Shown: piece after piece, positions 54,334-62,149 of the stretch
Position numbering within the stretch: position 1 is the stretch's first letter
How the letters are laid out: each line of letters opens with the position of its first letter
NCBI RefSeq assembly: GCF_001553645.1
Contig: NZ_CP014231.1
Location: 496,001-560,000, forward strand
DNA: 64,000 nt
Direction of reading: 5' to 3'
Origin: Leptotrichia sp. oral taxon 847
GTDB taxonomy: Bacteria; Fusobacteriota; Fusobacteriia; Fusobacteriales; Leptotrichiaceae
Made by a program: the position numbers and the translations under genes
The notes under the pieces: model-generated
Databases searched by the model: none
What the model saw: only the letters and a program-made list of their open reading frames with translations
Told to the model about the DNA's origin: nothing

Positions 54334-54921
54334 TTATTTTTCTCCTTTTTCTCTTTTTAATATTCCACGTGCTAAGTTGCTCACTTCCTCATCAGTTAAA
54401 TCTTTTATTGATTCGGCTTTATTTATTTCCAAAAAATTATCTATCAACTGCTGATATTTTTGAGTATGTTTTGCTATGTAATCTTCCATATTTTTTCTTT
54501 TTTCCTCAGCAGTAGCGGCTTTTTTTGTATGTTGTTTCTTATCTTTGTTAATTGTTGCATTTATTTCATCATCTTCAATGATTTCTAAAGCATTTAAATA
54601 GCAATATCTTTTTAAGTATGTGTGTGTCGAGCCTATCATTTGCAAAGCATTTTGTCCTTTCAATGTTATTTCCGCTTTAGGTGATTCAAAAATCACAAGT
54701 TCGTCTATTTTTTCAGCATTAATTATAGTCAAAGTTGCCTTTTCTTCTAACAAATCAAATTTTGAAAAAAGTTTTAATTTGTTAAAGATAGTGTTTACTT
54801 CTGGTAAAAAATCTTTTAAATCATAATATTTAAAATTAGCAAATTTATTAAATCCACTTTTTTTTAAGTTCATCTCTTGCAATTCAATTCTTGCTTGTTG
54901 TATTTTTTCGTAAATATTCAT
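54334..54921 (-). CDS. ERF-family single-strand annealing protein
   Basis: A 195-residue ERF-superfamily recombinase: IYEKIQQARIELQEMNLKKSGFNKFANFKYYDLKDFLPEVN, then GSTHTYLKRYCYLNALEI. ERF proteins anneal complementary strands during phage recombination. It is coupled to the SSB gene two bases away. Confidence 0.85.
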   Translation of the reverse strand: MNIYEKIQQARIELQEMNLKKSGFNKFANFKYYDLKDFLPEVNTIFNKLKLFSKFDLLEEKATLTIINAEKIDELVIFESPKAEITLKGQNALQMIGSTHTYLKRYCYLNALEIIEDDEINATINKDKKQHTKKAATAEEKRKNMEDYIAKHTQKYQQLIDNFLEINKAESIKDLTDEEVSNLARGILKREKGEK

Positions 54922-54925
54922 ATCT

Positions 54926-55192
54926 TTATCCTTTCATTTCTTTCAATTTTTCTATTAAATTATCTAATTTTTCAACACAATCGTCTTTGTCCAAATATAA
55001 ATAACTTTCATTTAATTTTTTTCTTCCTTCTCCATTTTCTCTCCAGTATTCCCAACCTTTTTCGTAAACTTTAGCACAAATTTCGTTCGTGTGACCAAAA
55101 TACTCAACAAAAATTGTATTTTTCTCTCTCGAATTAATCTCGAGAGCTAAATCCATTATTTTCATAACTTTTTCCTTAATTTCTTTTTTCAT
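54926..55192 (-). CDS. Hypothetical phage protein
   Basis: An 88-residue, largely helical, acidic/lysine-rich protein (MKKEIKEKVMKIMDLALEINSREKNTIFVEYFGHTNEI...). It sits four bases from the ERF gene and abuts the gene upstream. No family was recognised. Confidence 0.55.
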   Translation of the reverse strand: MKKEIKEKVMKIMDLALEINSREKNTIFVEYFGHTNEICAKVYEKGWEYWRENGEGRKKLNESYLYLDKDDCVEKLDNLIEKLKEMKG

Positions 55193-55930
55193 TTATCCAC
55201 TAATCCTTTCATATTTTTTCTTTATTCTTAAAGCTTCTTTTCTGCTATATCCTACCCATTTAATTTCTATTCCAGCTTCTTCAAATTCTAGCAAACTTAA
55301 AGCTTCTTCTTCGTGATTAACTTCCCCACCTTCTGTTAAGACCTCTAGCATTTCGTTGAATTTATTCTTTGTTTTAGTTATAAAAGTTTTAACATATCTG
55401 CTTGTTAGATTCGGGAATCCTATTTTTTCCGCATTTTCTCGAAAAATATTAAAAATTCCATATAAATCTAAAAAATTTAATGTTTCCATCTCTGTCTCTG
55501 GATAAGCTCGATTAATAAAACCACCATATTTTATCCCTAATTTTGCTGATTCCATCATATGTTTTTCTTCAAATCTTTTCACAATTTCATCGTCATCAAA
55601 TATTTTAATAAACAATTTTTCTTTATCCGAACCTAAAATCTCATCTAAAATTCTTTTTAAACTCCTACATGCCCTTAGTATGATTTCTTCTAGGTGAAAA
55701 TCAAACCACAGTGTATTTTTCTCTGTCATCTTTTCAACTTTTCCTTCACCTTTTTTCATCTTATCAAAATCAATATTCAAGTGAAAATATGCTTTGTAAT
55801 ATCCACATAGCTTTGCTAATGAATAAATTGCCATTAACTGTACCTCCTTTGCGGAGTCTTTTAAAACTTCTTTTGCAAGTTTTGATTTTTCCTTTTTTTG
55901 AAACTTCTTGATTTTTCTCAAACTACTCAT
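55193..55930 (-). CDS. Hypothetical phage protein
   Basis: A 245-residue protein, Lys-rich at the start (MSSLRKIKKFQKKEKSKLAKE), then mostly helical, with KYGGFINRAYPETEMETLNF and a C-terminal KKYERISG. No motif or family recognised; it belongs to the early operon by position and strand. Confidence 0.55.
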   Translation of the reverse strand: MSSLRKIKKFQKKEKSKLAKEVLKDSAKEVQLMAIYSLAKLCGYYKAYFHLNIDFDKMKKGEGKVEKMTEKNTLWFDFHLEEIILRACRSLKRILDEILGSDKEKLFIKIFDDDEIVKRFEEKHMMESAKLGIKYGGFINRAYPETEMETLNFLDLYGIFNIFRENAEKIGFPNLTSRYVKTFITKTKNKFNEMLEVLTEGGEVNHEEEALSLLEFEEAGIEIKWVGYSRKEALRIKKKYERISG

Positions 55931-55939
55931 AATTTTCTC

Positions 55940-56137
55940 CTACTTTCTCAACATTTCTTTAACCATTGAAGGCAAAAGCCAAAACAGGATTCCGCACAGC
56001 GCTGGAATAAAAGTTTCTCCACCGCCAATTATTCCTAAGTAATATCCTCTCTCAGTTGCCGCATATCTGTATGCTATAATAGTTAAAATAGCTGTTAAAA
56101 TTAGTTTTAAAGTATTTTTAAATATTCTCTTTTTCAT
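55940..56137 (-). CDS. Small two-helix membrane protein
   Basis: A 65-residue protein with two transmembrane segments (LKLILTAILTIIAYRYAA and FIPALCGILFWLLPSMV) and positive ends. The size and topology could fit a holin-like or superinfection-exclusion protein, but early-operon location argues against lysis. Function not assigned. Confidence 0.55.
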   Translation of the reverse strand: MKKRIFKNTLKLILTAILTIIAYRYAATERGYYLGIIGGGETFIPALCGILFWLLPSMVKEMLRK

Positions 56138-56145
56138 TTTTCCTC

Positions 56146-56844
56146 CTAAATATATTTTTTGATTTCGTTAATTACATTATCGTAATATCTAAAACTTTCC
56201 ACCTGCTTGTTGCTATGTCTTGATTTGTCTAAAGCCCAATAACCATATTCATCAGTTTTAAGATTATGCTCATTCGTTAGCCTTCCAATTCTATTACCTG
56301 AAATTTTTATGCCATGCTCATTCATTATTAATTGTGATAATTCGTTTGCACTATATGATTTCTTATTTACTTCAGGCAATGCTAAAATGGGTTCATCATA
56401 AAGAACATTCGCACTATAAATTTGTAAAGTTTGTTTGTATTTATCATTTGTAATGCTTTGAGACAATTCTTTTAAAATTCTGCTCTTTTCTAGTCTGATT
56501 TTATCTTTTTCAATGTTGATTAAATCATTTTTAAATGTATTTTCTTTATTTTCAACAGTTTCCTTTTTTGTTACTTTTTCAATTAATTTGTATCTAACAT
56601 CAGCACTATATCTTGCTCCCAACTGTAATATTCCTTGTATATTCAAAACATACATAGGTAATATTCTGCCCGTTGTATCTTTATATTCACTCAAGCCAAA
56701 AATGGCTTCAGCTCTTTCAGTTCCAATCTTGTTTGTTTCATCTCTTATATCCCTTAAGACTTTATTATGCTCCTTACCTGTAATTTCTGCAATTTCCAAT
56801 GATGTCATTGTTCCTTTTGTTTCTAATAATTGTAATTCTTTCAT
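56146..56844 (-). CDS. Rha-family regulatory/antirepressor-like protein
   Basis: A 232-residue protein. N-terminal Rha domain with MTSLEIAEITGKEHNKVLRDIRDE and AEAIFGLSEYKDTTGRILPMYVL, and a C-terminal KilA/antirepressor-like region (SYSANELSQLIMNEHGIKISGNRIGRL). Rha proteins regulate phage genes and affect lysogenic development. Overlaps the next gene by four bases. Confidence 0.85.
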   Translation of the reverse strand: MKELQLLETKGTMTSLEIAEITGKEHNKVLRDIRDETNKIGTERAEAIFGLSEYKDTTGRILPMYVLNIQGILQLGARYSADVRYKLIEKVTKKETVENKENTFKNDLINIEKDKIRLEKSRILKELSQSITNDKYKQTLQIYSANVLYDEPILALPEVNKKSYSANELSQLIMNEHGIKISGNRIGRLTNEHNLKTDEYGYWALDKSRHSNKQVESFRYYDNVINEIKKYI

Positions 56845-57212
56845 TTTTCCTCCTGTTTTCCTTTATTTTCTATCAAATCAGTTCTTAGCTTCATTAATAC
56901 AAAAAATGCTTCCGCCTTAGTTTTAAAATAATTTCCTTCTTCTTTTCGCTCTTTATCTGATGTTCTGTCTTTATCCACAGTTGAAGAAATAACAAATCTG
57001 TTTTTGTGAAGATTAATAAACCAGTAAAGATTTTTATAGTCTTCTGAATAAATAAGGCTTAATTCATCATCTAAAATAATACGTATAATGCCTAGCACGC
57101 CATGCAAATTTTGCGATTCAGGATCTTTAAAAGTTTTTCCTTGTCTCATTAACAAATCAACTTCTCTGTGCAGTATTTCTTCCATTTCTCTAATTTGTTC
57201 TTCTGTTTTCAT
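56841..57212 (-). CDS. Hypothetical phage protein
   Basis: A 123-residue acidic protein beginning MKTEEQIREMEEILHREVDLLMRQG, with INLHKNRFVISSTVDKD in the middle. The helical N-terminus suggests oligomerisation. No family recognised. Confidence 0.55.
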   Translation of the reverse strand: MKTEEQIREMEEILHREVDLLMRQGKTFKDPESQNLHGVLGIIRIILDDELSLIYSEDYKNLYWFINLHKNRFVISSTVDKDRTSDKERKEEGNYFKTKAEAFFVLMKLRTDLIENKGKQEEK

Positions 57213-57221
57213 AAGTTCCTC

Positions 57222-58019
57222 CTAAAATAAATTTAATTGTTTCACTTTTTCCTCTTTTAACATTTCTGTAGTCGCTTTTTTATAAAATTCCTTTTCCACT
57301 TCAAATCCATAACTGTTTCTTTTTAGTTCTTTTGCCGCTCTTAATGTGCTGCCGCTTCCTGCGACTGGATCAATTACTGTATCATTAATATCCGTAAATA
57401 TTTTAATTAGTGTTTTTAACAGATTCACTGGCTTTTGTGTCGGATGTACTTTTGGGTATATTGATTTCGGATCAGGTTTCCATTCAAACCAGTTTTTTAT
57501 CATTTTGCCATTATTATTGAATTTTGGTAATTTATTTCTGTAAAATACTAGTGCATATTCTGTTGCTCCAACTATTTTCATATTAGCCTTTAACACCTGC
57601 GAACTGCTATGCTTTATAAATACTAACGGATAATAGTTGTTAAATCCGTGCTTTTTAGCATACTTTACTAACGTGCTGATTTGTTGGAATGCACAGAATA
57701 TTATCATTGCTGGTGCTTTTCCTTTTTCCTTTGGTTCCTTTATCAGAAGTTTTGAGCAAAAGTGCATATATTCGGCAAGGTTAAAGTTCACATCAGTTTT
57801 GAAAAAACTTGAGTTTGCCTTTTTGCTTTCGCCTTTTTTGTTATCTCCGTCAACATACCACTCTGGACTGCTTGCAAAAGCATTATTTCCTAAATTATAT
57901 GGAATATCTGCTATTACAAGCTGTGCCTTTTTAGGTATGTGATATTTTTTATAGTTTTGAAAATTATCATTATATAGTTCACATTTTATTTTTTTAACAT
58001 ATTCTTTTTTTTCGTCCAT
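57222..58019 (-). CDS. Phage DNA methyltransferase (N6-adenine/N4-cytosine type)
   Basis: A 265-residue beta-class-like methyltransferase: catalytic DIPY (DPPY variant; about 38-41, AQLVIADIPYNLGNN) then the SAM-binding DPVAGSGSTLRAAKEL near the C-terminus. HPTQKPVNLLKTLI precedes the SAM motif as in many phage Dam-like enzymes. It could methylate phage or host DNA to evade restriction; note the host McrBC locus, which attacks modified DNA. Target site unknown. Confidence 0.88.
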   Translation of the reverse strand: MDEKKEYVKKIKCELYNDNFQNYKKYHIPKKAQLVIADIPYNLGNNAFASSPEWYVDGDNKKGESKKANSSFFKTDVNFNLAEYMHFCSKLLIKEPKEKGKAPAMIIFCAFQQISTLVKYAKKHGFNNYYPLVFIKHSSSQVLKANMKIVGATEYALVFYRNKLPKFNNNGKMIKNWFEWKPDPKSIYPKVHPTQKPVNLLKTLIKIFTDINDTVIDPVAGSGSTLRAAKELKRNSYGFEVEKEFYKKATTEMLKEEKVKQLNLF

Positions 58020-58101
58020 ATTCCTCCTATTTTTATCTCAAACCAGCAATTCTAGACTTGCTTAATTGTTTAATTGATTTGATAAAAACTCAACAGTTTA
58101 A

Positions 58102-58491
58102 TTATTTTTTTCTTTTTATGTGGGTATCTATTATAAAATCATCATCGCTAAAGTAAATATCCAAAAACGGTTCGTAAAATGTAGCCACACATCCGTCAAT
58201 TTCATCTGAGTATCTTTTTAGCAATTTGTTAAATATTCTTGCTCTTTTATCAGTTAAAAAATACCATTTTGAAATTCCCGAATCTTGCCTTCCTTTGAAA
58301 CCTTTTAAAAATTTTGTAAATTCCTCTTTTGTCATACTTTCTTTAATTTTGTTGTTCCAGATCCAAGTTGAGTAGTGTGTTTCTCCTATATTGAACAAAT
58401 ACGGATAATTTCTTTTTTCGTCGTTAATTTCTTTGTAAATTCTTTTTAACGTTTCTTTTTCAAATTTTCTTTCTTTAATTGTTACAGCCAT
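58102..58491 (-). CDS. Hypothetical phage protein
   Basis: A 129-residue protein from the ATG at 58,491, preceded by GGAGGGAAAAA. It is rich in aromatic and basic residues (YPYLFNIGETHYSTWIWN; KWYFLTDKRARIFNKLL). No family recognised. An upstream longer frame starts without a binding site. Confidence 0.55.
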   Translation of the reverse strand: MAVTIKERKFEKETLKRIYKEINDEKRNYPYLFNIGETHYSTWIWNNKIKESMTKEEFTKFLKGFKGRQDSGISKWYFLTDKRARIFNKLLKRYSDEIDGCVATFYEPFLDIYFSDDDFIIDTHIKRKK

Positions 58492-58563
58492 TTTTTCCCT
58501 CCTAAATTTTAATATCTTATCCAAACTCACTAACTAACGCTAATGAGCTTGGTAAAACATTAA

Positions 58564-58668
58564 TTACTTCTTGAATAATTTTTTTATTCTGTTCACTAAC
58601 TTTTTGCTGTTTTCTTTTCTCACTTTGCTACTGTTCTTATTCACCATTTCCAACACTTCATATTTCAT
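58564..58668 (-). CDS. Very small lysine-rich phage ORF
   Basis: A 34-codon ORF (MKYEVLEMVNKNSSKV... KKLFKK) with a good ribosome binding site (GGAGGAATTTAAA). Placed tightly between two phage genes on the same strand, it is a plausible small protein. No family recognised. Confidence 0.5.
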   Translation of the reverse strand: MKYEVLEMVNKNSSKVRKENSKKLVNRIKKLFKK

Positions 58669-58682
58669 TTTAAATTCCTCCT

Positions 58683-58961
58683 TTATCTAACTTTGTTGAT
58701 TTTTGTTATCGGAAAGCCTTTTTCTGTAATATATGTAACCAAAGCTACAAGGCTTTCGGAAGTTACACTTTCATCCTCAAGTTCTTCCCCGTCTTTATAA
58801 AAATATCCCTGATATTTTACAGAGGGAATACTGAAAGAATAGTCTTCTTCTACTCTTTCGTACACTAAACTTTGAACTTCTTCAGAAAGTTCAACCTGAT
58901 CTATCTCGGCATATTTTTCTAATTTAGTCAATTTCTTTGTGTTTTTCATTTCTATCGTCAT
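58683..58961 (-). CDS. Hypothetical phage protein
   Basis: A 92-residue acidic protein (MTIEMKNTKKLTKLEKYAEIDQVELSEE...). Predicted beta strands SFSIPSVKYQGYFYKDGEEL. It overlaps its upstream neighbour by four bases. No family recognised. Confidence 0.5.
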   Translation of the reverse strand: MTIEMKNTKKLTKLEKYAEIDQVELSEEVQSLVYERVEEDYSFSIPSVKYQGYFYKDGEELEDESVTSESLVALVTYITEKGFPITKINKVR

Positions 58962-59281
58962 CTCCCTTCAATTCTTTTCATTTCAAAATAATTTATTCTC
59001 GTTTCCCCTGTATCATACCAATCAATTCCACCATTGCAGTCTTTATAAGATATGCTGATTTCCTCTTCCTCTTCAAAATTGTAATTTTCAAAAGCCTCTT
59101 TTACAACTTCTATTTCTTCTGAATCCCATCCGTTCTCTGCAAATTCTTCAAGAGTTTGTTCAAGCTGTTCATCAGTAAATTCTATTATTCCTTCATCGTA
59201 ATTTTTAACGAGAGTACCGTTTGAAATCTGTCTTTGTATTTCGTCAGAGACAATATCTTTTATTTCTTTTAGTTCTATCAT
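58958..59281 (-). CDS. Hypothetical phage protein, first gene of the leftward operon
   Basis: A 107-residue very acidic protein (MIELKEIKDIVSDEIQRQ..., EEFAENGWDSEEIEVVKEAFENYNFEEEEE). The ATG at 59,281 follows AAGGAGTG; the upstream GTG lies inside that site. It is the first gene transcribed from the leftward promoter and lies next to the repressor operators. A DNA-mimic or other anti-host role is possible but not shown. Confidence 0.55.
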   Translation of the reverse strand: MIELKEIKDIVSDEIQRQISNGTLVKNYDEGIIEFTDEQLEQTLEEFAENGWDSEEIEVVKEAFENYNFEEEEEISISYKDCNGGIDWYDTGETRINYFEMKRIEGR

Positions 59282-59307
59282 TTTTATCACTCCTTTTTTA
59301 AATTTTT

Positions 59308-59323
59308 CTTGCGGTAATGCAAG
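59308..59323. promoter_or_regulatory. Operator 1 (16-bp palindrome)
   Basis: CTTGCGGTAATGCAAG lies in the 5' untranslated part of the leftward transcript. Confidence 0.75.
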
Positions 59324-59377
59324 ATATATTTTAAAAAAATTTAGCTATTTATTAGCTTTTCCATCATTCACATAAAT

Positions 59378-59406
59378 ATTATAGCACAAAACTTGCAGCA
59401 TTGCAA
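59378..59406 (-). promoter_or_regulatory. Leftward early promoter
   Basis: On the minus strand: TTGCAA (59,401-59,406), 17-base spacer, TATAAT (59,378-59,383). Operator 2 overlaps the -35 region and part of the spacer. Confidence 0.85.
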
Positions 59407-59407
59407 G
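59392..59407. promoter_or_regulatory. Operator 2 (16-bp palindrome)
   Basis: CTTGCAGCATTGCAAG: perfect CTTGCA/TGCAAG arms; covers the -35 box of the leftward promoter. Confidence 0.8.
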
Positions 59408-59424
59408 ATATTTTTTTGGAAAAA

Positions 59425-59440
59425 GTTGCAACTATGCAAT
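59425..59440. promoter_or_regulatory. Operator 3 (16-bp imperfect palindrome)
   Basis: GTTGCAACTATGCAAT covers the -35 box of the repressor promoter. Confidence 0.7.
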
Positions 59441-59455
59441 TTTTTGAGGTATAAT
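59426..59455 (+). promoter_or_regulatory. Repressor promoter
   Basis: TTGCAA (59,426-59,431), 18-base spacer, TATAAT (59,450-59,455); divergent from the leftward promoter. Confidence 0.8.
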
Positions 59456-59487
59456 ATATTATAAAATATTGGTTAGGAGTGTCAGAT

Positions 59488-59907
59488 ATGGAAGATAAAG
59501 AAAAATTAAGAAAACTTATAAAAGACACAAGAATACAAAAAAATATAGCTAGAGAAAAAATATCTGAACTGTTAAAATTAAAGGGAATTAATTATGCAGA
59601 ATCTTCATTATCACGTTATGAAAATGGCATAACGGAAAGCATAAAAGCAGAAGTCTTAAAAGGTATTTCCGAAATACTTGGACTCGATGTTATTGAAATG
59701 TATAAGTTGGCAGGATTATTGAATGAAAACGAAGACACAAGATTTATTAAATTGAATAAAAGAGAACGTAATCAGTTTAGCGAAATTGAAAAAGGAGCAG
59801 CATATTTTTTTAATGATAACAGTATAAGCGATGAGGATAAGAAAAGATTACATGATAGTTTACAAGAACTTTTTTTCGATGCAAAAATGAAAAACAAAAG
59901 AAAATAG
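59488..59907 (+). CDS. CI-like repressor (XRE helix-turn-helix)
   Basis: A ~139-residue regulator with an N-terminal XRE HTH (LRKLIKDTRIQKNIAREKISELL, ESSLSRYENGITESIKAEVLKGISEIL). It has no visible peptidase domain; the adjacent ImmA-like protease would clear it instead. ATG at 59,488 after AGGAGTG. Flanking 16-bp palindromes are its natural candidate operators. Keeps the lytic promoters off during lysogeny. Confidence 0.88.
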   Translation: MEDKEKLRKLIKDTRIQKNIAREKISELLKLKGINYAESSLSRYENGITESIKAEVLKGISEILGLDVIEMYKLAGLLNENEDTRFIKLNKRERNQFSEIEKGAAYFFNDNSISDEDKKRLHDSLQELFFDAKMKNKRK

Positions 59908-59916
59908 AGGTTTTAT

Positions 59917-60348
59917 ATGAGAAAATGTAAAAATATGAAACTTAGAGTAAAAAATTTGGTAGAGAAATATAATACTAGTAATCCATATGTATTGTGTGAA
60001 AAACTAAACATCGAAATAAGATACTTTTATTACGAAGGTATAAAAGGTTTCTTTAGACGAATATTAAAAAGAAAATACATTATTATAAATGAAAAACTGG
60101 ATGAATATTCGCAGTTAGTTGTACTATGCCACGAATTAGGACATGCGATTTATCACAGTTCAAAAAACAAACTTCTTATGAAAATTAATTTTTTTAATTA
60201 TAATCCAGAGTTGGAAAGCGAAGCAAATGAGTTTGCTGTAGAATTAATGAAGTATCAAGAAGAAGTTAGTTATGAAACTGCTAGGAGTTGCGATTTGGGA
60301 TTGCAAGTATTGGAAGAAATGAAAAGGTATAAAAATATAGAGGGTTAA
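59917..60348 (+). CDS. ImmA/IrrE-like metallopeptidase
   Basis: A 143-residue COG2856-type protease with the zinc motif VLCHELGHAIYH, following LDEYSQLVV. In many mobile elements ImmA cleaves the adjacent repressor to trigger induction. Gene order repressor-then-ImmA with a nine-base gap matches that model. No other catalytic residues are obvious beyond the second acidic helix (LESEANEFAVELM). Confidence 0.9.
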   Translation: MRKCKNMKLRVKNLVEKYNTSNPYVLCEKLNIEIRYFYYEGIKGFFRRILKRKYIIINEKLDEYSQLVVLCHELGHAIYHSSKNKLLMKINFFNYNPELESEANEFAVELMKYQEEVSYETARSCDLGLQVLEEMKRYKNIEG

Positions 60349-60385
60349 TTTTGGTTTTGAAAAATAAAGAGATGGAGGAATCAAA

Positions 60386-60571
60386 ATGAAAAAATTATTT
60401 GTAATTTTAACATTAGCATTTGTTAGTGCTAACACATTTACAGAAACATTGTACTTTAAAAACTGTAAAGAAGCAAAAGCGAAAGGGTACAAAAATATCA
60501 AGAGAGGGCAACCAGGATACAGACCTAAATTAGACAGAGATAAAGATGGAATAGCTTGTGAAAGCAAATAA
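60386..60571 (+). CDS. Secreted Excalibur (calcium-binding) domain protein
   Basis: A 61-residue protein with a signal peptide (MKKLFVILTLAFVSANTFT) and an Excalibur domain: YFKNCKEAKAKGYKNIKRGQPGY and LDRDKDGIACES, where the DxDxDG loop binds calcium and the paired Cys flank it. Such domains are often attached to secreted nucleases or surface proteins. As cargo in the lysogeny region it may alter the host envelope. Overlaps the next gene by 14 bases. Confidence 0.88.
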   Translation: MKKLFVILTLAFVSANTFTETLYFKNCKEAKAKGYKNIKRGQPGYRPKLDRDKDGIACESK

Positions 60572-61001
60572 ATTTTTAAAAACAGGAAATGGTAAAAAAA
60601 TTATTCATATATTTTTATCAATATTCGCTGGTTCAATAATTTATATATTATTTCGAGAAAAAAATTTGTTAATGTTTAAATGGTTTAAATTTTTGAAATT
60701 GAATTTTATAATAAATTTTTTGAGAGATAATTTTTATAAATACAGAATATATATTCCCAAAAGTGTCTTATTTTCTTTACCTGACGCTTTGTGGGTATAT
60801 TCATTTACAATGTTTTTAAGTATTTATTTTAAAAATAGAATTATACTTTCATCAATATTTGCTGGAAGTATAATAACAGAAATATTACAACTTTGGTTTG
60901 TAACTGGAACATTTGATATATATGATGTTATATATATGTTTGCATTGTATTTAATCGCAATGTATTTTATAAAAAAATTTGAGGAGGAAGAAAAAATATG
61001 A
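60558..61001 (+). CDS. VanZ-like membrane protein
   Basis: A 147-residue membrane protein with several helices, including SLPDALWVYSFTMFLSIYF and ILQLWFVTGTFDIYDVIYMFALY, the DALW/DxxD pattern of VanZ-like proteins. VanZ contributes to glycopeptide tolerance in other bacteria, but many VanZ-like proteins have no such role. In the cargo block between repressor and replication genes, overlapping its neighbours by a few bases. Confidence 0.7.
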   Translation: MKANKFLKTGNGKKIIHIFLSIFAGSIIYILFREKNLLMFKWFKFLKLNFIINFLRDNFYKYRIYIPKSVLFSLPDALWVYSFTMFLSIYFKNRIILSSIFAGSIITEILQLWFVTGTFDIYDVIYMFALYLIAMYFIKKFEEEEKI

Positions 61002-61468
61002 AAAAGAAAATAGGTTTATTGATTGGATGTGCTTTGTTTGTAATTTTAGCAGTTGGAAGTGTTGGGGGTAATGATTCAAAATCAGATTCAAATTCTGGCA
61101 CAAATAATGCAAGTACTGAGAAAAAGGCGGTTACGTATGAAAAAATAACGGCTAAACAATTAGTTAGTGACTTGGAAGGAAATGCTTTAAAAGCTGCTCA
61201 AGCTCATAAGGGTAAAGATTATGAAATTACAGGAGTTTTAGGTAATATTGACGCACAAGGAGACTATGTAACGATCGAACCTTCAGGTGATGACCTTACA
61301 CTTACAGGAGTTCAGGCATTTGTAAAAAATGATGATCAAAAAAAAGCGATTGCTGAACTTTCTAAAGGCGATAAAATAACTGTAAAAGGTAAAGTTAAAG
61401 ACGTTGGAGAAGTTATGGGATATTCAGTTGATATTGATGAAATATCTAAAGCTACAAGTAAAAAATAA
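60998..61468 (+). CDS. OB-fold (tRNA_anti-like) extracytoplasmic protein
   Basis: A 156-residue protein with an N-terminal membrane anchor/signal (MKKKIGLLIGCALFVILAVGSVGG), a Ser/Asn linker, and an OB-fold-like domain of the tRNA_anti-like family (ITAKQLVSDLEGNALKAAQAHKGKDYEITGVLGNI ... GDKITVKGKVKDVGE). Such proteins are common in Gram-positive mobile elements; ligand unknown. Last of the cargo genes, followed by a terminator. Confidence 0.75.
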   Translation: MKKKIGLLIGCALFVILAVGSVGGNDSKSDSNSGTNNASTEKKAVTYEKITAKQLVSDLEGNALKAAQAHKGKDYEITGVLGNIDAQGDYVTIEPSGDDLTLTGVQAFVKNDDQKKAIAELSKGDKITVKGKVKDVGEVMGYSVDIDEISKATSKK

Positions 61469-61483
61469 TAAATTTATAAAGAA

Positions 61484-61512
61484 GCTTAAAATGCTTCTTT
61501 TTATTTTTTTAT
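61484..61512 (+). terminator. Terminator after the cargo genes
   Basis: GAAGC/GCTTC with flanking A/T pairs and a T-run, just after the OB-fold gene. Confidence 0.8.
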
Positions 61513-61516
61513 TTTT

Positions 61517-61532
61517 CTTGCGTTATTGCAAG
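61517..61532. promoter_or_regulatory. Operator 4 (16-bp palindrome)
   Basis: CTTGCGTTATTGCAAG; its TTGCGT, with a 17-base spacer and TAAAAT (61,541-61,546), can form the promoter of the next small gene. Confidence 0.7.
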
Positions 61533-61566
61533 AAATGTGATAAAATAAAAAAGAGGTGATAAAAAT

Positions 61567-61737
61567 ATGAAAGTAGATAAGTATACAGAAATTAGAATGA
61601 AAATGGTAGAAAAAAAAGTTTTTTGGAAAGATATATACAGCAAACTTGGATATTCAGACTGGGGACTAAGATTGGCTATAAAAAACAATAATAAAGATAT
61701 AATTAAAAAAGTTGAAGAAATAATTGCAAGTTCTTAA
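61567..61737 (+). CDS. Small helix-turn-helix-like phage protein (Cro candidate)
   Basis: A 56-codon ORF: MKVDKYTEIRMKMVEKKVFW then KDIYSKLGYSDWGLRLAIKNN, a short HTH-like pattern, and a helical tail. A GAGGTG ribosome binding site precedes the ATG. An operator palindrome stands before it and another after it, so it belongs to the same regulatory circuit as the CI-like repressor. A Cro-type role is an inference. Confidence 0.6.
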   Translation: MKVDKYTEIRMKMVEKKVFWKDIYSKLGYSDWGLRLAIKNNNKDIIKKVEEIIASS

Positions 61738-61753
61738 TTTTTTTACAATTTTC

Positions 61754-61769
61754 ATTGCAATAATGCAAG
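61754..61769. promoter_or_regulatory. Operator 5 (16-bp imperfect palindrome)
   Basis: ATTGCAATAATGCAAG, upstream of the rightward gene at 61,796. Confidence 0.65.
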
Positions 61770-61795
61770 AAAAATATTGAGAGAGGAGGTGTGGA

Positions 61796-62053
61796 ATGAA
61801 ATATGGAATAGACAAATACAATTTTATATTCGTGTTATGTGCTTATCAGGCATTTAAAGTGATAAAAAAGGGAGCGAATGTTCAAAATATATTAATAGGC
61901 ATTGGATATATAACAGTTGCTGCAATATATTTTAAATACGAAAGCATAATAAAAAAGGCAATATATAAAATACTACCTTTTTTAATATTTTATACTTTAC
62001 TTGGACTTCTTTTTGAAAGTTTTGTTGAAACTCTTTTTGAACAAATAAAATAA
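61796..62053 (+). CDS. Small membrane protein, phage
   Basis: An 85-residue protein with two or three hydrophobic segments (IGIGYITVAAIYF; ILPFLIFYTLLGLLFESF). ATG after GAGGAGGTGTGGA. No family recognised. Confidence 0.55.
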   Translation: MKYGIDKYNFIFVLCAYQAFKVIKKGANVQNILIGIGYITVAAIYFKYESIIKKAIYKILPFLIFYTLLGLLFESFVETLFEQIK

Positions 62054-62149
62054 AAATACTTTTGTTAAGTCAAACAATCCTTCGGATAATAAATCTGATA
62101 AGAAAAAAAGAAAGCAAGAAAATTCAAAAATAAAGTTAGGAGGCACGAG

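Noticed and set aside
55940-56137. Holin role for the two-helix phage protein
   Set aside because: It is in the early leftward operon, with no endolysin next to it.
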